From Bacteroidota bacterium (GTDB lineage: Bacteria > Bacteroidota > Bacteroidia > Flavobacteriales_F > PHOS-HE28): DNA of 15,825 nt. Shown here piece after piece: positions 1 through 6,434 of this stretch (its first letter is position 1; the number at the start of each line of letters is the position of its first letter). The notes beneath the pieces were generated by a model that saw nothing but the letters and a program-made list of their open reading frames with translations, had not been told where the DNA came from and searched no databases. The stretch is from contig CAUJFM010000224.1 in NCBI GenBank assembly GCA_963169595.1, forward strand, positions 1 to 15,825. The letters are read 5' to 3'. A program made the position numbers and the translations under genes.

Positions 1-1
1 A

Positions 2-268
2 TTCCTGGAAAGCGTGCACCCCGAGACCCACAAGGCGAACGCGACGGAGTTCGAGGCCACGGTGGCCACCAACATCGCCACCTGGCACTACCAGCACCAG
101 ACGCTGCACATCACCTTCGGCGATGGCAGTGTGTATGAGTACTACGGCGTGCCGGCCAACGTGTACAACAAGTTCGTGGGCACCAACGGCCAGCCGCGCT
201 TCGCCCGCCGCCACATCTTCGGGGCCTTCCCGGGCCGCAAGGTGAGCGGTGCGAAGCCGAAGGAGTAA
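2..268 (+). CDS. KTSC-domain protein, 3' end (5' end outside window)
   Basis: The frame is open to the left edge, reading FLES before the first possible GTG start at 14, so the true start may lie upstream. The 84 residues from that GTG contain a KTSC domain: NIATWHYQHQTLHITFGDGS, then VYEYYGVPANVYNKFV and a RRHIFGAF ending. This matches the family pattern of a strand, a 'G-S-VY-Y-VP--V' core and a final R-I-G-like segment. KTSC occurs as a stand-alone small protein and as a C-terminal appendage of some lysyl-tRNA synthetases; a nucleic-acid-binding role has been suggested for it. Here it could be either, because the upstream part is missing. The tail (RKVSGAKPKE) is basic. A terminator hairpin starts 25 nt after the stop. 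The domain call is fairly secure; the biological role is unknown. Confidence 0.75.
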   Translation, partial: FLESVHPETHKANATEFEATVATNIATWHYQHQTLHITFGDGSVYEYYGVPANVYNKFVGTNGQPRFARRHIFGAFPGRKVSGAKPKE

Positions 269-293
269 GCGGCCTTCCACCTTCCAAGCAACG

Positions 294-323
294 AAGAAGC
301 CCGGCTCATCACCGGGCTTCTTT
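294..323. terminator. Bidirectional intrinsic terminator between convergent genes
   Basis: An 11-bp perfect stem, AAGAAGCCCGG (294-304) pairing with CCGGGCTTCTT (312-322), closes a 7-nt loop. It is followed by T-rich sequence on the plus strand and, because the left arm is A-rich, by CTTCTTCGTT on the minus strand. It lies between the KTSC gene stop (268) and the ettA stop (342), so it can end transcripts from both sides. Confidence 0.85.
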
Positions 324-341
324 CATCGGAGCGGGTTGGGA

Positions 342-2033
342 TCACCCCCGCACCAGCTTCTTGTACTTCAAGCGCTTGGGCACGATGTCGCCCACACGCT
401 TTTTGTAGTTCTCCTCGTACTCGCTGAAGCCGCCCTCGAACCAGTACACCTTGCTGTCGCCCTCGAAGGCGAGGATGTGGGTGCACACACGGTCCATGAA
501 CCAGCGGTCGTGGCTGATGATCACCGCGCAGCCGATATAGTCCTGGATGGCCTCCTCCAAGGCCCGGAGCGTGTTCACGTCCAGGTCGTTGGTGGGTTCG
601 TCCAGCAGCAGCACGTTACTGCTCTGCTTCACGGTCATGGCCAGGTGCAGGCGGTTGCGCTCGCCCCCGGAGAGGATGCCCACCTTCTTGTTCTGATCGG
701 TGCCGCTGAAGTTGAAGCGGCTGAGGTAGGCGCGCGAGTTCATCACCACGTTGCCGAAGGTGATGTTCTCCAGGCCACCGGTGAGCACCTCGTACACGGT
801 CTTGTCCGGCAGCAGGTCCTTGTGGCTCTGGTCCACGTAGGCGATCTGCACGGTCTCGCCGATGGTGATGGTGCCGGTATCGGGCTTCTCCACACCCATG
901 ATCATGCGAAAAAGCGTGGTCTTACCAGCCCCGTTGGGACCGATGATGCCCACGATGCCGGCGGGCGGCAGCGCAAAGCTCAGGTCATCGATCAGCAGCC
1001 GTTCGCCGAAGCCCTTGCTCACGTTCTTGAACTCGATCACCTTGTCGCCCAGGCGCGGTCCGTTGGGGATGAAGATCTCCAGCTTGGCCTCCTTCTCCTT
1101 CACGCTCTCGCTCTGCATCTTCTCGTAGTTGGCGAGACGGGCCTTGCTCTTGGTGCGGCGGGCGCTGGCATTGCTTCGCACCCACTCCAGTTCCTGCTTC
1201 AGCACGCGCTGGCGCTTGCTCTCCTGCTTCTCCTCCTGGGCCAGGCGGGCGGTCTTCTGCTCCAGCCAGCTGGTGTAGTTGCCCTTGTAGGGGATGCCCT
1301 CGCCGCGGTCCAGTTCCAGGATCCAGCCGGCCACGTTGTCCAGGAAGTAGCGGTCGTGGGTGATGGCGATCACCGTGCCTATGTAATCGGCCAGGTGGTG
1401 CTCCAGCCAGGCCACGCTTTCGGCGTCCAGGTGGTTGGTGGGTTCGTCCAGCAGCAGGATGTCCGGGCTCTGCAGCAGCAGGCGGCACAAGGCCACGCGG
1501 CGGCGCTCACCCCCGGAGAGCACGCTGATCTTCTGGTCGGGCTCGGGACAGCGCAGGGCGTCCATGGCGATGTCCAGCTTCTGGTCGATCTCCCATGCAC
1601 CCGTGGCTTCGATCCTGTCCTGCAGCACCCCCTGCCGCGCGATGAGCTTGTCCATCTTGTCGGGGTCGTTCAGGATCTCCTCGTCGGCGAACTTGTTGTT
1701 CACCTCCTCGTACTCCTTCAGCAGGTCCATGATGGGCTGCACGCCCTCGCGCACGATCTCGATCACGGTCTTGCTCTCGTCCAGCTCGGGCTCCTGCTCC
1801 AGGTGGCCGATGGTGTAGCCCGAGGTGAGGTGCACATCGCCATCGAAGTTCTTGTCCTTGCCCGCGATGATGCGCATGAGCGTGGACTTACCGGAGCCGT
1901 TGAGACCGAGGATGCCGATCTTGGCGCCGTAGTAGAACCCGAGGTAGATATCGTTGAGGATCTTCTTACCGGAAGGCAGGGTCTTGCCCACCTTCACCAT
2001 GTTGAAGATTATCTGACGTCCTTCTTCTGCCAT
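342..2033 (-). CDS. ettA: Energy-dependent translational throttle protein EttA (ABC-F ATPase)
   Basis: A cytoplasmic ABC-F ATPase of 563 residues, close to the usual EttA length of about 555. Two ABC cassettes are present in tandem with no membrane domain. The first has Walker A GLNGSGKST (43-51), signature LSGGERRRVALCR (172-184), Walker B ILLLDEPTNHLD (192-203) and the H-loop ITHDR (224-228). The second has GPNGAGKTT (365-373), LSGGERNRLHLA (454-465), LLLDEPTNDLD (475-485) and ISHDRW (506-511). The charged linker between them (about 255-325, with KSKARLANYEKM) is the P-site-tRNA-interacting motif, and the insertion at about 90-140 is the arm that marks EttA among ABC-F proteins. Known role: it binds the ribosomal E site and gates the first peptide-bond steps according to ATP/ADP. 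Both catalytic glutamates are intact. It is the last of three same-strand genes, 74 nt after the glycosyltransferase gene, and ends at the shared terminator. ATG at 2033 gives the standard N-terminus. Confidence 0.96.
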   Translation of the reverse strand: MAEEGRQIIFNMVKVGKTLPSGKKILNDIYLGFYYGAKIGILGLNGSGKSTLMRIIAGKDKNFDGDVHLTSGYTIGHLEQEPELDESKTVIEIVREGVQPIMDLLKEYEEVNNKFADEEILNDPDKMDKLIARQGVLQDRIEATGAWEIDQKLDIAMDALRCPEPDQKISVLSGGERRRVALCRLLLQSPDILLLDEPTNHLDAESVAWLEHHLADYIGTVIAITHDRYFLDNVAGWILELDRGEGIPYKGNYTSWLEQKTARLAQEEKQESKRQRVLKQELEWVRSNASARRTKSKARLANYEKMQSESVKEKEAKLEIFIPNGPRLGDKVIEFKNVSKGFGERLLIDDLSFALPPAGIVGIIGPNGAGKTTLFRMIMGVEKPDTGTITIGETVQIAYVDQSHKDLLPDKTVYEVLTGGLENITFGNVVMNSRAYLSRFNFSGTDQNKKVGILSGGERNRLHLAMTVKQSSNVLLLDEPTNDLDVNTLRALEEAIQDYIGCAVIISHDRWFMDRVCTHILAFEGDSKVYWFEGGFSEYEENYKKRVGDIVPKRLKYKKLVRG

Positions 2034-2076
2034 TGCTGTAGTCCTTTGGAAGTGCCGGCCTCACGACTTTCCGAGC

Positions 2077-2095
2077 CCCCTTCCGCATGAAGGGG
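2077..2095. other. Short GC-rich hairpin between glycosyltransferase and ettA genes
   Basis: CCCCTTC (2077-2083) pairs with GAAGGGG (2089-2095) around a 5-nt loop, in the 74-nt gap between the two minus-strand genes. No T-run follows on either strand, so it is not a convincing terminator. It may be a processing or attenuation structure, or have no function. Confidence 0.3.
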
Positions 2096-2107
2096 CCGGG
2101 CCATGGA

Positions 2108-3664
2108 TCACCGGAACCGGGCCGCGAAGATCATCGATCCATTCCGTTCCCCGACACGTTGCGGTGTGGTAAGGGCTTCGGGGTCCAGGTGATGGAAGCG
2201 CAGGACCTGCTCCAAGGTCCATTCCTGGTGCTCATCCACCACCACGTACACGGTGCCGTCCGGGCCGGGTGGGCCCGCCAAGGCCAACGGGTCCTGCTCA
2301 CGCGACACCAGCTTGAACCCGACCAAGGCATCGCAGATCGGATCCCCATGGACGCGATCTTCTGGTGAAAGGTCCTTCAGTAATCCGTCCAGCAGGGCGT
2401 TCAGGTCGCGGTGGCGGGGGATCCGGTCCTGGATCACCGGCATGCCGAACGCTGCGAACAGCACCACGAGCACCAGGCTGGCCACGGCGGTGCGACGGCG
2501 TTTCTCGAACGCCGGATAGAGCTTGTCCTGCACGAACTTCAACAGGTAGAACAGGGAGATGGCCGAACTGAGGTGGAACAGGAACAGCGTGAACAGCCAT
2601 TTGCGCGGCTGGCCCACATCGGCCAGCACCATCACCACCGGCACCGAGGTGAGCAGCAGGGCGAAGGCGAGCCGCCTGAACTTGGAGGAGATGAAGGCCG
2701 CATAGAGCAGCCCCACCAGGCCCGGTAGGGTGAGCCAGAGCGCGGAGGTCTCGGACAGGTACACCCACAGGTCCAGGGAGGCATCGGCATGGGTCAGCTT
2801 GAAGCGGTCCCACGAGCGCTCGGTATGGTCACCCTGGTGGAACAATTGATCGATGCCATGGGTGGAGATCACCGGAGCATACAGCAGCAGCGCAAAGGCG
2901 AGAGCGGCCACCACCGAGAAGGACCACCAGAGCATCCGGTCGGTTTGGGCGCGATCGCGGTCTGCCAGCAACGAGAGGAAGACCCATCCGTAGACCATGA
3001 GCATGCCGTAGAGCCCGGTGGGGACCGACCAGACACCCAGCGCTGCACAGCCGGCCAGCACCATGGCCGCGACCGGGCCGCCTTCCTTGATGAAGTACCG
3101 CCCCACCATCAACGCGGCGATCATGAAGAACCACGCCAGGGCGAATCCCCGCGACAGGGCCGTGAACTCGATGAGCCCGCCCGAACCGGCCACCATCGCC
3201 AGGGCCATGAGCGCGATGTAGCGGTTGAACATGGACCGCACGAAGAGGTAGAACATCGGCATCAGGAGGACGCCCGCCAGGAAGGCCGGCAGCCGAATGG
3301 ACCAGGTGGAGAACCCGAACACGGCCGTGACCGCCTTCACGAGCAGGGTGTTCAGCACATGGTTGGAGTAATGGCTCATGTCCGAGACCACCACGTTCAC
3401 CGAGCGGGTGGCGAACCGCACCACACCGGTGGCCTCATCGGCGGTGATCGGTTGGAACAGCATCCACCCGCGGAGCAGGGCGCCGGCCACGATCAGCAGG
3501 AGCAGCAGCCGCTTGTGCCCCGTGGAGGTCCGCTTCCAGTAGCGCGGAACCAGATCGCGCAGCTCCGCCACAAAGCGCGGCCAAGCGCCGGCCTGCATCG
3601 GTCTGCGCGATGAGCGCGACCGGCGCCGCCTGGTCTGGGAGGGCTCGAAGTAACCGCTGGGCAT
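2108..3664 (-). CDS. Putative GT39/PMT-like polytopic membrane glycosyltransferase
   Basis: A 518-residue inner-membrane protein resembling the GT-C fold glycosyltransferases (dolichyl-phosphate-mannose or ArnT-like, GT39/GT83 class). After an Arg-rich cytoplasmic N-terminus (RRRRSRSSRR), the first membrane helix (about 51-70) is followed by PITADEA, with D76-E77. This is the acidic motif that in GT-C enzymes begins the first periplasmic loop and supplies the catalytic acid. The SHYSNHVLNTLL and STWSIRLPAFLAGVLLMPMFYL segments are typical of this class. About nine or ten further hydrophobic helices follow, then a soluble tail of about 100 residues (420-518). The family transfers sugars from a polyprenyl-phosphate donor to lipid, glycan or protein acceptors; the substrate cannot be told from sequence. 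It lies 38 nt after the small membrane-protein gene and is probably co-transcribed with it. Family-level confidence is good; specificity is unknown. Confidence 0.75.
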   Translation of the reverse strand: MPSGYFEPSQTRRRRSRSSRRPMQAGAWPRFVAELRDLVPRYWKRTSTGHKRLLLLLIVAGALLRGWMLFQPITADEATGVVRFATRSVNVVVSDMSHYSNHVLNTLLVKAVTAVFGFSTWSIRLPAFLAGVLLMPMFYLFVRSMFNRYIALMALAMVAGSGGLIEFTALSRGFALAWFFMIAALMVGRYFIKEGGPVAAMVLAGCAALGVWSVPTGLYGMLMVYGWVFLSLLADRDRAQTDRMLWWSFSVVAALAFALLLYAPVISTHGIDQLFHQGDHTERSWDRFKLTHADASLDLWVYLSETSALWLTLPGLVGLLYAAFISSKFRRLAFALLLTSVPVVMVLADVGQPRKWLFTLFLFHLSSAISLFYLLKFVQDKLYPAFEKRRRTAVASLVLVVLFAAFGMPVIQDRIPRHRDLNALLDGLLKDLSPEDRVHGDPICDALVGFKLVSREQDPLALAGPPGPDGTVYVVVDEHQEWTLEQVLRFHHLDPEALTTPQRVGERNGSMIFAARFR

Positions 3665-3702
3665 CCTAGGGAACTGGACCGATCACCGACGACCTGCCGG
3701 CC

Positions 3703-4077
3703 TCAGCGATGCACCTCGGTCATGGAGATGATGCTGTCCACCACGAACTTGCTGTGCCCCCGCCAGGGCACCGGTGCCAGGTATTCCCGGTAATGCAGGT
3801 TGAACTGGTTGCCGCTGTTCACCATGAGCTCCTGCGCCACCTTCTCATCGCTCACGGAGAAGAGGAACTCGAAGCTCTCCAAGGTGCCGTTCTGGCTGCG
3901 TATGCCCGTCTGGATCATCTTGCCCTCATAGGTCTTGAAGAGGATGCCTTTGTGCACCACATAGTTCAGCTCGCCGGCCTTCACCCCGGTGCCGAACACC
4001 CAGTAGTAGCGCACATAGCCCACCACGCCCAGCACCAGCACGAGCGTCAGGACGATCTTCCAGAGATGCTTCCGCAT
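3703..4077 (-). CDS. Conserved small single-helix membrane protein, function unknown
   Basis: A 124-residue protein starting at the ATG at 4077. A TTG 21 nt upstream would add seven residues but would sit inside the candidate promoter box. One N-terminal hydrophobic helix (LWKIVLTLVLVLGVVGYVRY) is followed by a small globular part with the segments AGELNYVVHKGILFKTYEGK, SFEFLFSVSDEKVAQEL and LHYREYLAPVPWRGHSKFVV. From memory, this pattern (a 'GxLxxxxxKGxxFKTYEGxL' strand and a final 'LxYxxxxxxxPWRGxxxYxV' strand) is widespread in Bacteroidota as a small conserved protein. Some database entries label it 6-phosphogluconate dehydrogenase, but nothing here resembles that enzyme: there is no Rossmann motif and it is far too short. 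The soluble part probably faces the periplasm. It is the first gene of the three-gene minus-strand run. Confidence 0.7.
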   Translation of the reverse strand: MRKHLWKIVLTLVLVLGVVGYVRYYWVFGTGVKAGELNYVVHKGILFKTYEGKMIQTGIRSQNGTLESFEFLFSVSDEKVAQELMVNSGNQFNLHYREYLAPVPWRGHSKFVVDSIISMTEVHR

Positions 4078-4094
4078 GACCGCGTCTTTGGTGC

Positions 4095-4102
4095 CCAAGA
4101 TA
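4095..4102 (-). promoter_or_regulatory. Candidate -7 box for the small membrane-protein gene
   Basis: Read on the minus strand, 4102-4095 is TATCTTGG, one mismatch from the Bacteroidota -7 consensus TAnnTTTG. It lies 17 nt before the ATG at 4077. No clear -33 TTTG was found, so this is tentative. Confidence 0.35.
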
Positions 4103-4164
4103 ACCGGCCGTGCCCAGCCCGCACCTGCCGCCGCTCATCCTTCCTCCCACACCGCTCATCACTA

Positions 4165-4227
4165 TATGGTACTTTGCTTTGCATAGTACCAACCCATGCA
4201 TATATGTTTGCATCGTCAAGTACCATA
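4165..4227. promoter_or_regulatory. Palindromic operator flanking the padR promoter
   Basis: TATGGTACTT (4165-4174) and AAGTACCATA (4218-4227) are exact reverse complements, 10 of 10. An extra copy of the half-site, AGTACCA (4185-4191), pairs with the left arm over an 11-nt spacer. Nested between them is ATGCA(N8)TGCAT (4196-4213). The arms bracket the promoter boxes, as expected for repression of the gene that follows, a PadR regulator. PadR proteins bind dyad-symmetric sites and often repress their own operon; binding here is inferred. The stretch 4161-4230 has only 28 G/C of 70 bases, against clearly GC-rich surroundings. Confidence 0.6.
4178..4210 (+). promoter_or_regulatory. Bacteroidota-type promoter of padR-pspC
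   Basis: A -33 element TTTG (4178-4181) and a -7 element TATGTTTG (4203-4210, an exact TAnnTTTG) are separated by 21 nt, within the range for Bacteroidota primary-sigma promoters. Both elements sit in direct copies of TTTGCAT (4178-4184 and 4207-4213). Transcription would begin near 4215-4218, giving a leader of about 30 nt before the ATG at 4247. Confidence 0.65.
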
Positions 4228-4246
4228 CGCACCAGCCTAGCGAGCC

Positions 4247-4585
4247 ATGAACGTGGAGAACACCAAAGCACAGATGCGGAAAGGCGTGCTGGAGTACTGC
4301 ATCCTGAGCACACTGGCGCAGGATGAACTGTACCCGTCGGACATCCTGGCCCGGTTGAAGGAGGCGAAGCTGATCGTGGTGGAGGGAACGCTCTACCCCC
4401 TGCTCACCCGGCTGAAGGACGCAGGGCTCCTCACCTACCGCTGGGAGGAGAGCCGTTCAGGCCCTCCACGCAAGTACTACAAGCTCACCACGGTGGGCGA
4501 CAAGTTCCTCAATGAACTGGACCAGACCTGGGACGAACTGAGCCAGGCCGTGAAAAAGACCACCCGGAAGAACGCACAACGATGA
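4247..4585 (+). CDS. PadR-family transcriptional regulator
   Basis: A 112-residue cytoplasmic DNA-binding protein of the short PadR type. The winged helix spans almost the whole chain: MRKGVLEYCILSTLAQDELY, then PSDILARLKEA, the recognition region LIVVEGTLYPLLTRLKDAGL and the wing TYRWEESRSGPPRKYYKLT. The 'EGTLYPLLxRLxxxGLL' and 'GPPRKYYxLT' signatures are diagnostic. A short C-terminal helix (residues 84-112) probably dimerises. The stop codon overlaps the start of the next gene as ATGA (4582-4585), so translation is coupled to the PspC-domain protein. PadR plus PspC-domain protein is a recurrent Bacteroidota pair; the usual reading is a repressor controlling an envelope-stress membrane protein. 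The inverted repeats at 4165-4227 fit autoregulation. The inducing signal is unknown. Confidence 0.93.
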   Translation: MNVENTKAQMRKGVLEYCILSTLAQDELYPSDILARLKEAKLIVVEGTLYPLLTRLKDAGLLTYRWEESRSGPPRKYYKLTTVGDKFLNELDQTWDELSQAVKKTTRKNAQR

Positions 4586-6336
4586 AAAAGACCCTCACAG
4601 CCAACATCAGCGGCACGGTGTTCCACATCGAGGAGGACGCCTACGACCGCCTGCACCGCTACCTGAACACCATCCGCGGGCAGTTCACCGGCACCGATGG
4701 CCGGGAAGAGATCATGGCCGACATCGAGTCGCGCATCGCCGAGCTCTTCACCGAGCGGCTGGACGGGCGCCGACAGGTGGTCTCCCTGGACGACGTGGAC
4801 CATGTGATCGGCATCATGGGCCAACCGGAGGATTACATGATGGGCGAAAGCGGCACGGCGGATGAGGACCGGCAACAGCGCGCCCAAAGCGGCGCCTATG
4901 GCGGGCCTACCGCCGGCAAGCGCTTCTTCCGCCACCCGGAGGACAAGTGGGTGGGCGGCGTGCTCGGTGGACTGGGGGCCTACCTCAACATCGACCCGCT
5001 CATCCTGCGCCTGGTCTACCTCCTCTTCCTGTTCTTGGGCTTTGGCTTCCTCCTCTACCTCATCCTGTGGATCGTGGTGCCCAGGGCCGATTCCGCGGCG
5101 GACATGCTGCGCATGCGGGGTGAGCCGGTGAACGTGGAGAACATCAAGCGCATGTTCAACGAAGGCAGCGAGCGTTTCCAGCAGGGTGCGCGCAACATGG
5201 CCAGTGAAGCCGAGGAGTTGGGCAAGCGGTGGAGCCAGAGCGGCCAGCAGTGGGGCCAGGGCGCCGGCCGTGACCTCGAATCAGGCCTCAAGCGGCTCCT
5301 GAACGTGGTGGGCAGGATCTTCGGTGTGGTCTTCATGGTGGCCGGCGCGGTGCTCATCCTGGTCATCCTGGGTGCGCTCATCGGCGGAGGCACCTTCACC
5401 TACGACAACCTCACGGGCCTGGGGCAGGCCGGCCTCTTCGAGCTGGGTGCCGTGGTCTTCGACAGCAGTTCACAGGCCCTGTGGTTCATCACCTCCATCG
5501 CCCTGCTGGCCATCATCCCGGCCATTGGCCTGCTCATCGGCGGCGTCCGTCTCGTCACCGATTCCCGACCACCGGTTTGGATCCCCTGGACGCTCACCAT
5601 CGCCTGGGTGGTGGCCCTCTTCGCAGCCATCGTCATCGGCACGCGGGTGGGCAACGACTTCAGCGAGGAACAGAGCATGGTACACGAGGTGGACCTGGTG
5701 CAGCCTGCGGGGCAAACGCTCTACCTGGACCTGCACGACATGCGCGGGACCGGTGACGGCTGGGAGGTGAAGTACAAGCACGGCCGCGTGGATTGGGACA
5801 TGGAAGGGCTCCGCATCACCGATGACAGCATCCATGGGGCCTGGGCACGACTGGATGTGGTGCCGAGCACCGACAGCCTCTTCCACCTCCAAGTGGAGCG
5901 CGAGGCGAACGGACGTACGGAGAAGATGGCCCTGGCCCGTGCCTCGCACACCAGCTTCACCTACGTGCAGACCGATTCCCTGGTGCGCTTGAGTCCGTGG
6001 GTGGACATGCCCCGTGCGGACAAGTTGCGGGCCCAGATGGTGAAATTCGTGTTGCATGTGCCCGTGGGCCGTGCGGTGCACTTCAACGGCGGCATGGGCC
6101 TGATGCTCCACGATGTGGACAATGTGAGCAACACGCTGGACGAGGACATGGTGGGCCGCACCTGGACGATGACCACCAACGGCCTCAGCGACGGGGTGCG
6201 CCCGGAGGACGTGCCCGACGACCTCCCCTCCCCGGCCGCAGTGGACAGCGCTATGCAGCGCACCGTGGTGTCGACGCACGTACGACGCTCACCGCTGCCC
6301 AACGTGCTGACCCTGTTGCACTGCACCTGGAACTGA
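4582..6336 (+). CDS. PspC-domain envelope-stress membrane protein
   Basis: A 584-residue inner-membrane protein. Residues 1-85 form a cytoplasmic helical domain (MKKTLTANISGTVFHIEEDA, then IMADIESRIAEL and a VDHVIGIMGQPEDYM end) of the kind found in proteins paired with PadR regulators (HAAS-like). A linker is followed by the PspC domain at 113-170: KRFFRHPEDKWVGGVLGGLG, AYLNIDPLILRLVYLL, a membrane hairpin and IVVPRAD. An amphipathic Gln-rich stretch (191-235) and three more hydrophobic helices follow at about 247-270, 300-325 and 333-356. The last roughly 225 residues are soluble and beta-rich, perhaps like the C-terminal domain of LiaF/PspC-type proteins. PspC proteins act in phage-shock or membrane-stress signalling. 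Translation is coupled to padR by a 4-bp overlap. The final residues (LLHCTWN) look unlike an ordinary domain end, so a late frameshift cannot be excluded. The family call is strong. Confidence 0.88.
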   Translation: MKKTLTANISGTVFHIEEDAYDRLHRYLNTIRGQFTGTDGREEIMADIESRIAELFTERLDGRRQVVSLDDVDHVIGIMGQPEDYMMGESGTADEDRQQRAQSGAYGGPTAGKRFFRHPEDKWVGGVLGGLGAYLNIDPLILRLVYLLFLFLGFGFLLYLILWIVVPRADSAADMLRMRGEPVNVENIKRMFNEGSERFQQGARNMASEAEELGKRWSQSGQQWGQGAGRDLESGLKRLLNVVGRIFGVVFMVAGAVLILVILGALIGGGTFTYDNLTGLGQAGLFELGAVVFDSSSQALWFITSIALLAIIPAIGLLIGGVRLVTDSRPPVWIPWTLTIAWVVALFAAIVIGTRVGNDFSEEQSMVHEVDLVQPAGQTLYLDLHDMRGTGDGWEVKYKHGRVDWDMEGLRITDDSIHGAWARLDVVPSTDSLFHLQVEREANGRTEKMALARASHTSFTYVQTDSLVRLSPWVDMPRADKLRAQMVKFVLHVPVGRAVHFNGGMGLMLHDVDNVSNTLDEDMVGRTWTMTTNGLSDGVRPEDVPDDLPSPAAVDSAMQRTVVSTHVRRSPLPNVLTLLHCTWN

Positions 6337-6338
6337 TC

Positions 6339-6381
6339 GTTCCGCGCGGCGCGCAGTGAGGGCTGAATAGCTGCGCGGAAC
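6339..6381 (+). terminator. First of two tandem hairpins after the PspC gene
   Basis: GTTCCGCGC (6339-6347) is the exact reverse complement of GCGCGGAAC (6373-6381). An alternative inner stem, GCGCAG (6351-6356) with CTGCGC (6371-6376), competes with it. It begins 2 nt after the stop codon. No T-run follows directly, so it may protect the mRNA end or work together with the next hairpin. Confidence 0.4.
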
Positions 6382-6383
6382 CT

Positions 6384-6423
6384 GTCGCCCTGCGGGCCTT
6401 GTGCCGGCGGGGCGACCTCTTTT
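6384..6423 (+). terminator. Intrinsic terminator of padR-pspC
   Basis: GTCGCCC (6384-6390) pairs with GGGCGAC (6410-6416), with partial pairing inside the loop, followed by CTCTTTT. It lies between convergent genes, just before the T9SS gene stop at 6435. It suits the plus-strand transcript better, because no T-run follows the hairpin on the minus strand. Confidence 0.6.
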
Positions 6424-6434
6424 CCGGCGATCGC

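Noticed and set aside
249..2090. 613-codon open frame on the plus strand opposite ettA
   Set aside because: It is the antisense shadow of a confidently identified gene in GC-rich DNA. Its translation is low-complexity (long runs of L, V, H, Q, A) with no domain.
2789..3613. 274-codon plus-strand frame opposite the glycosyltransferase gene
   Set aside because: The translation is very His/Gln/Arg/Glu-rich without domains; the minus strand encodes a clear multi-helix membrane protein.
4131..4160. Direct repeat CCGCTCATC (4131-4139 and 4152-4160)
   Set aside because: Two 9-bp copies, 21 bp apart, upstream of the padR promoter. They are too short and few to call a repeat element, and they do not match the operator half-sites.
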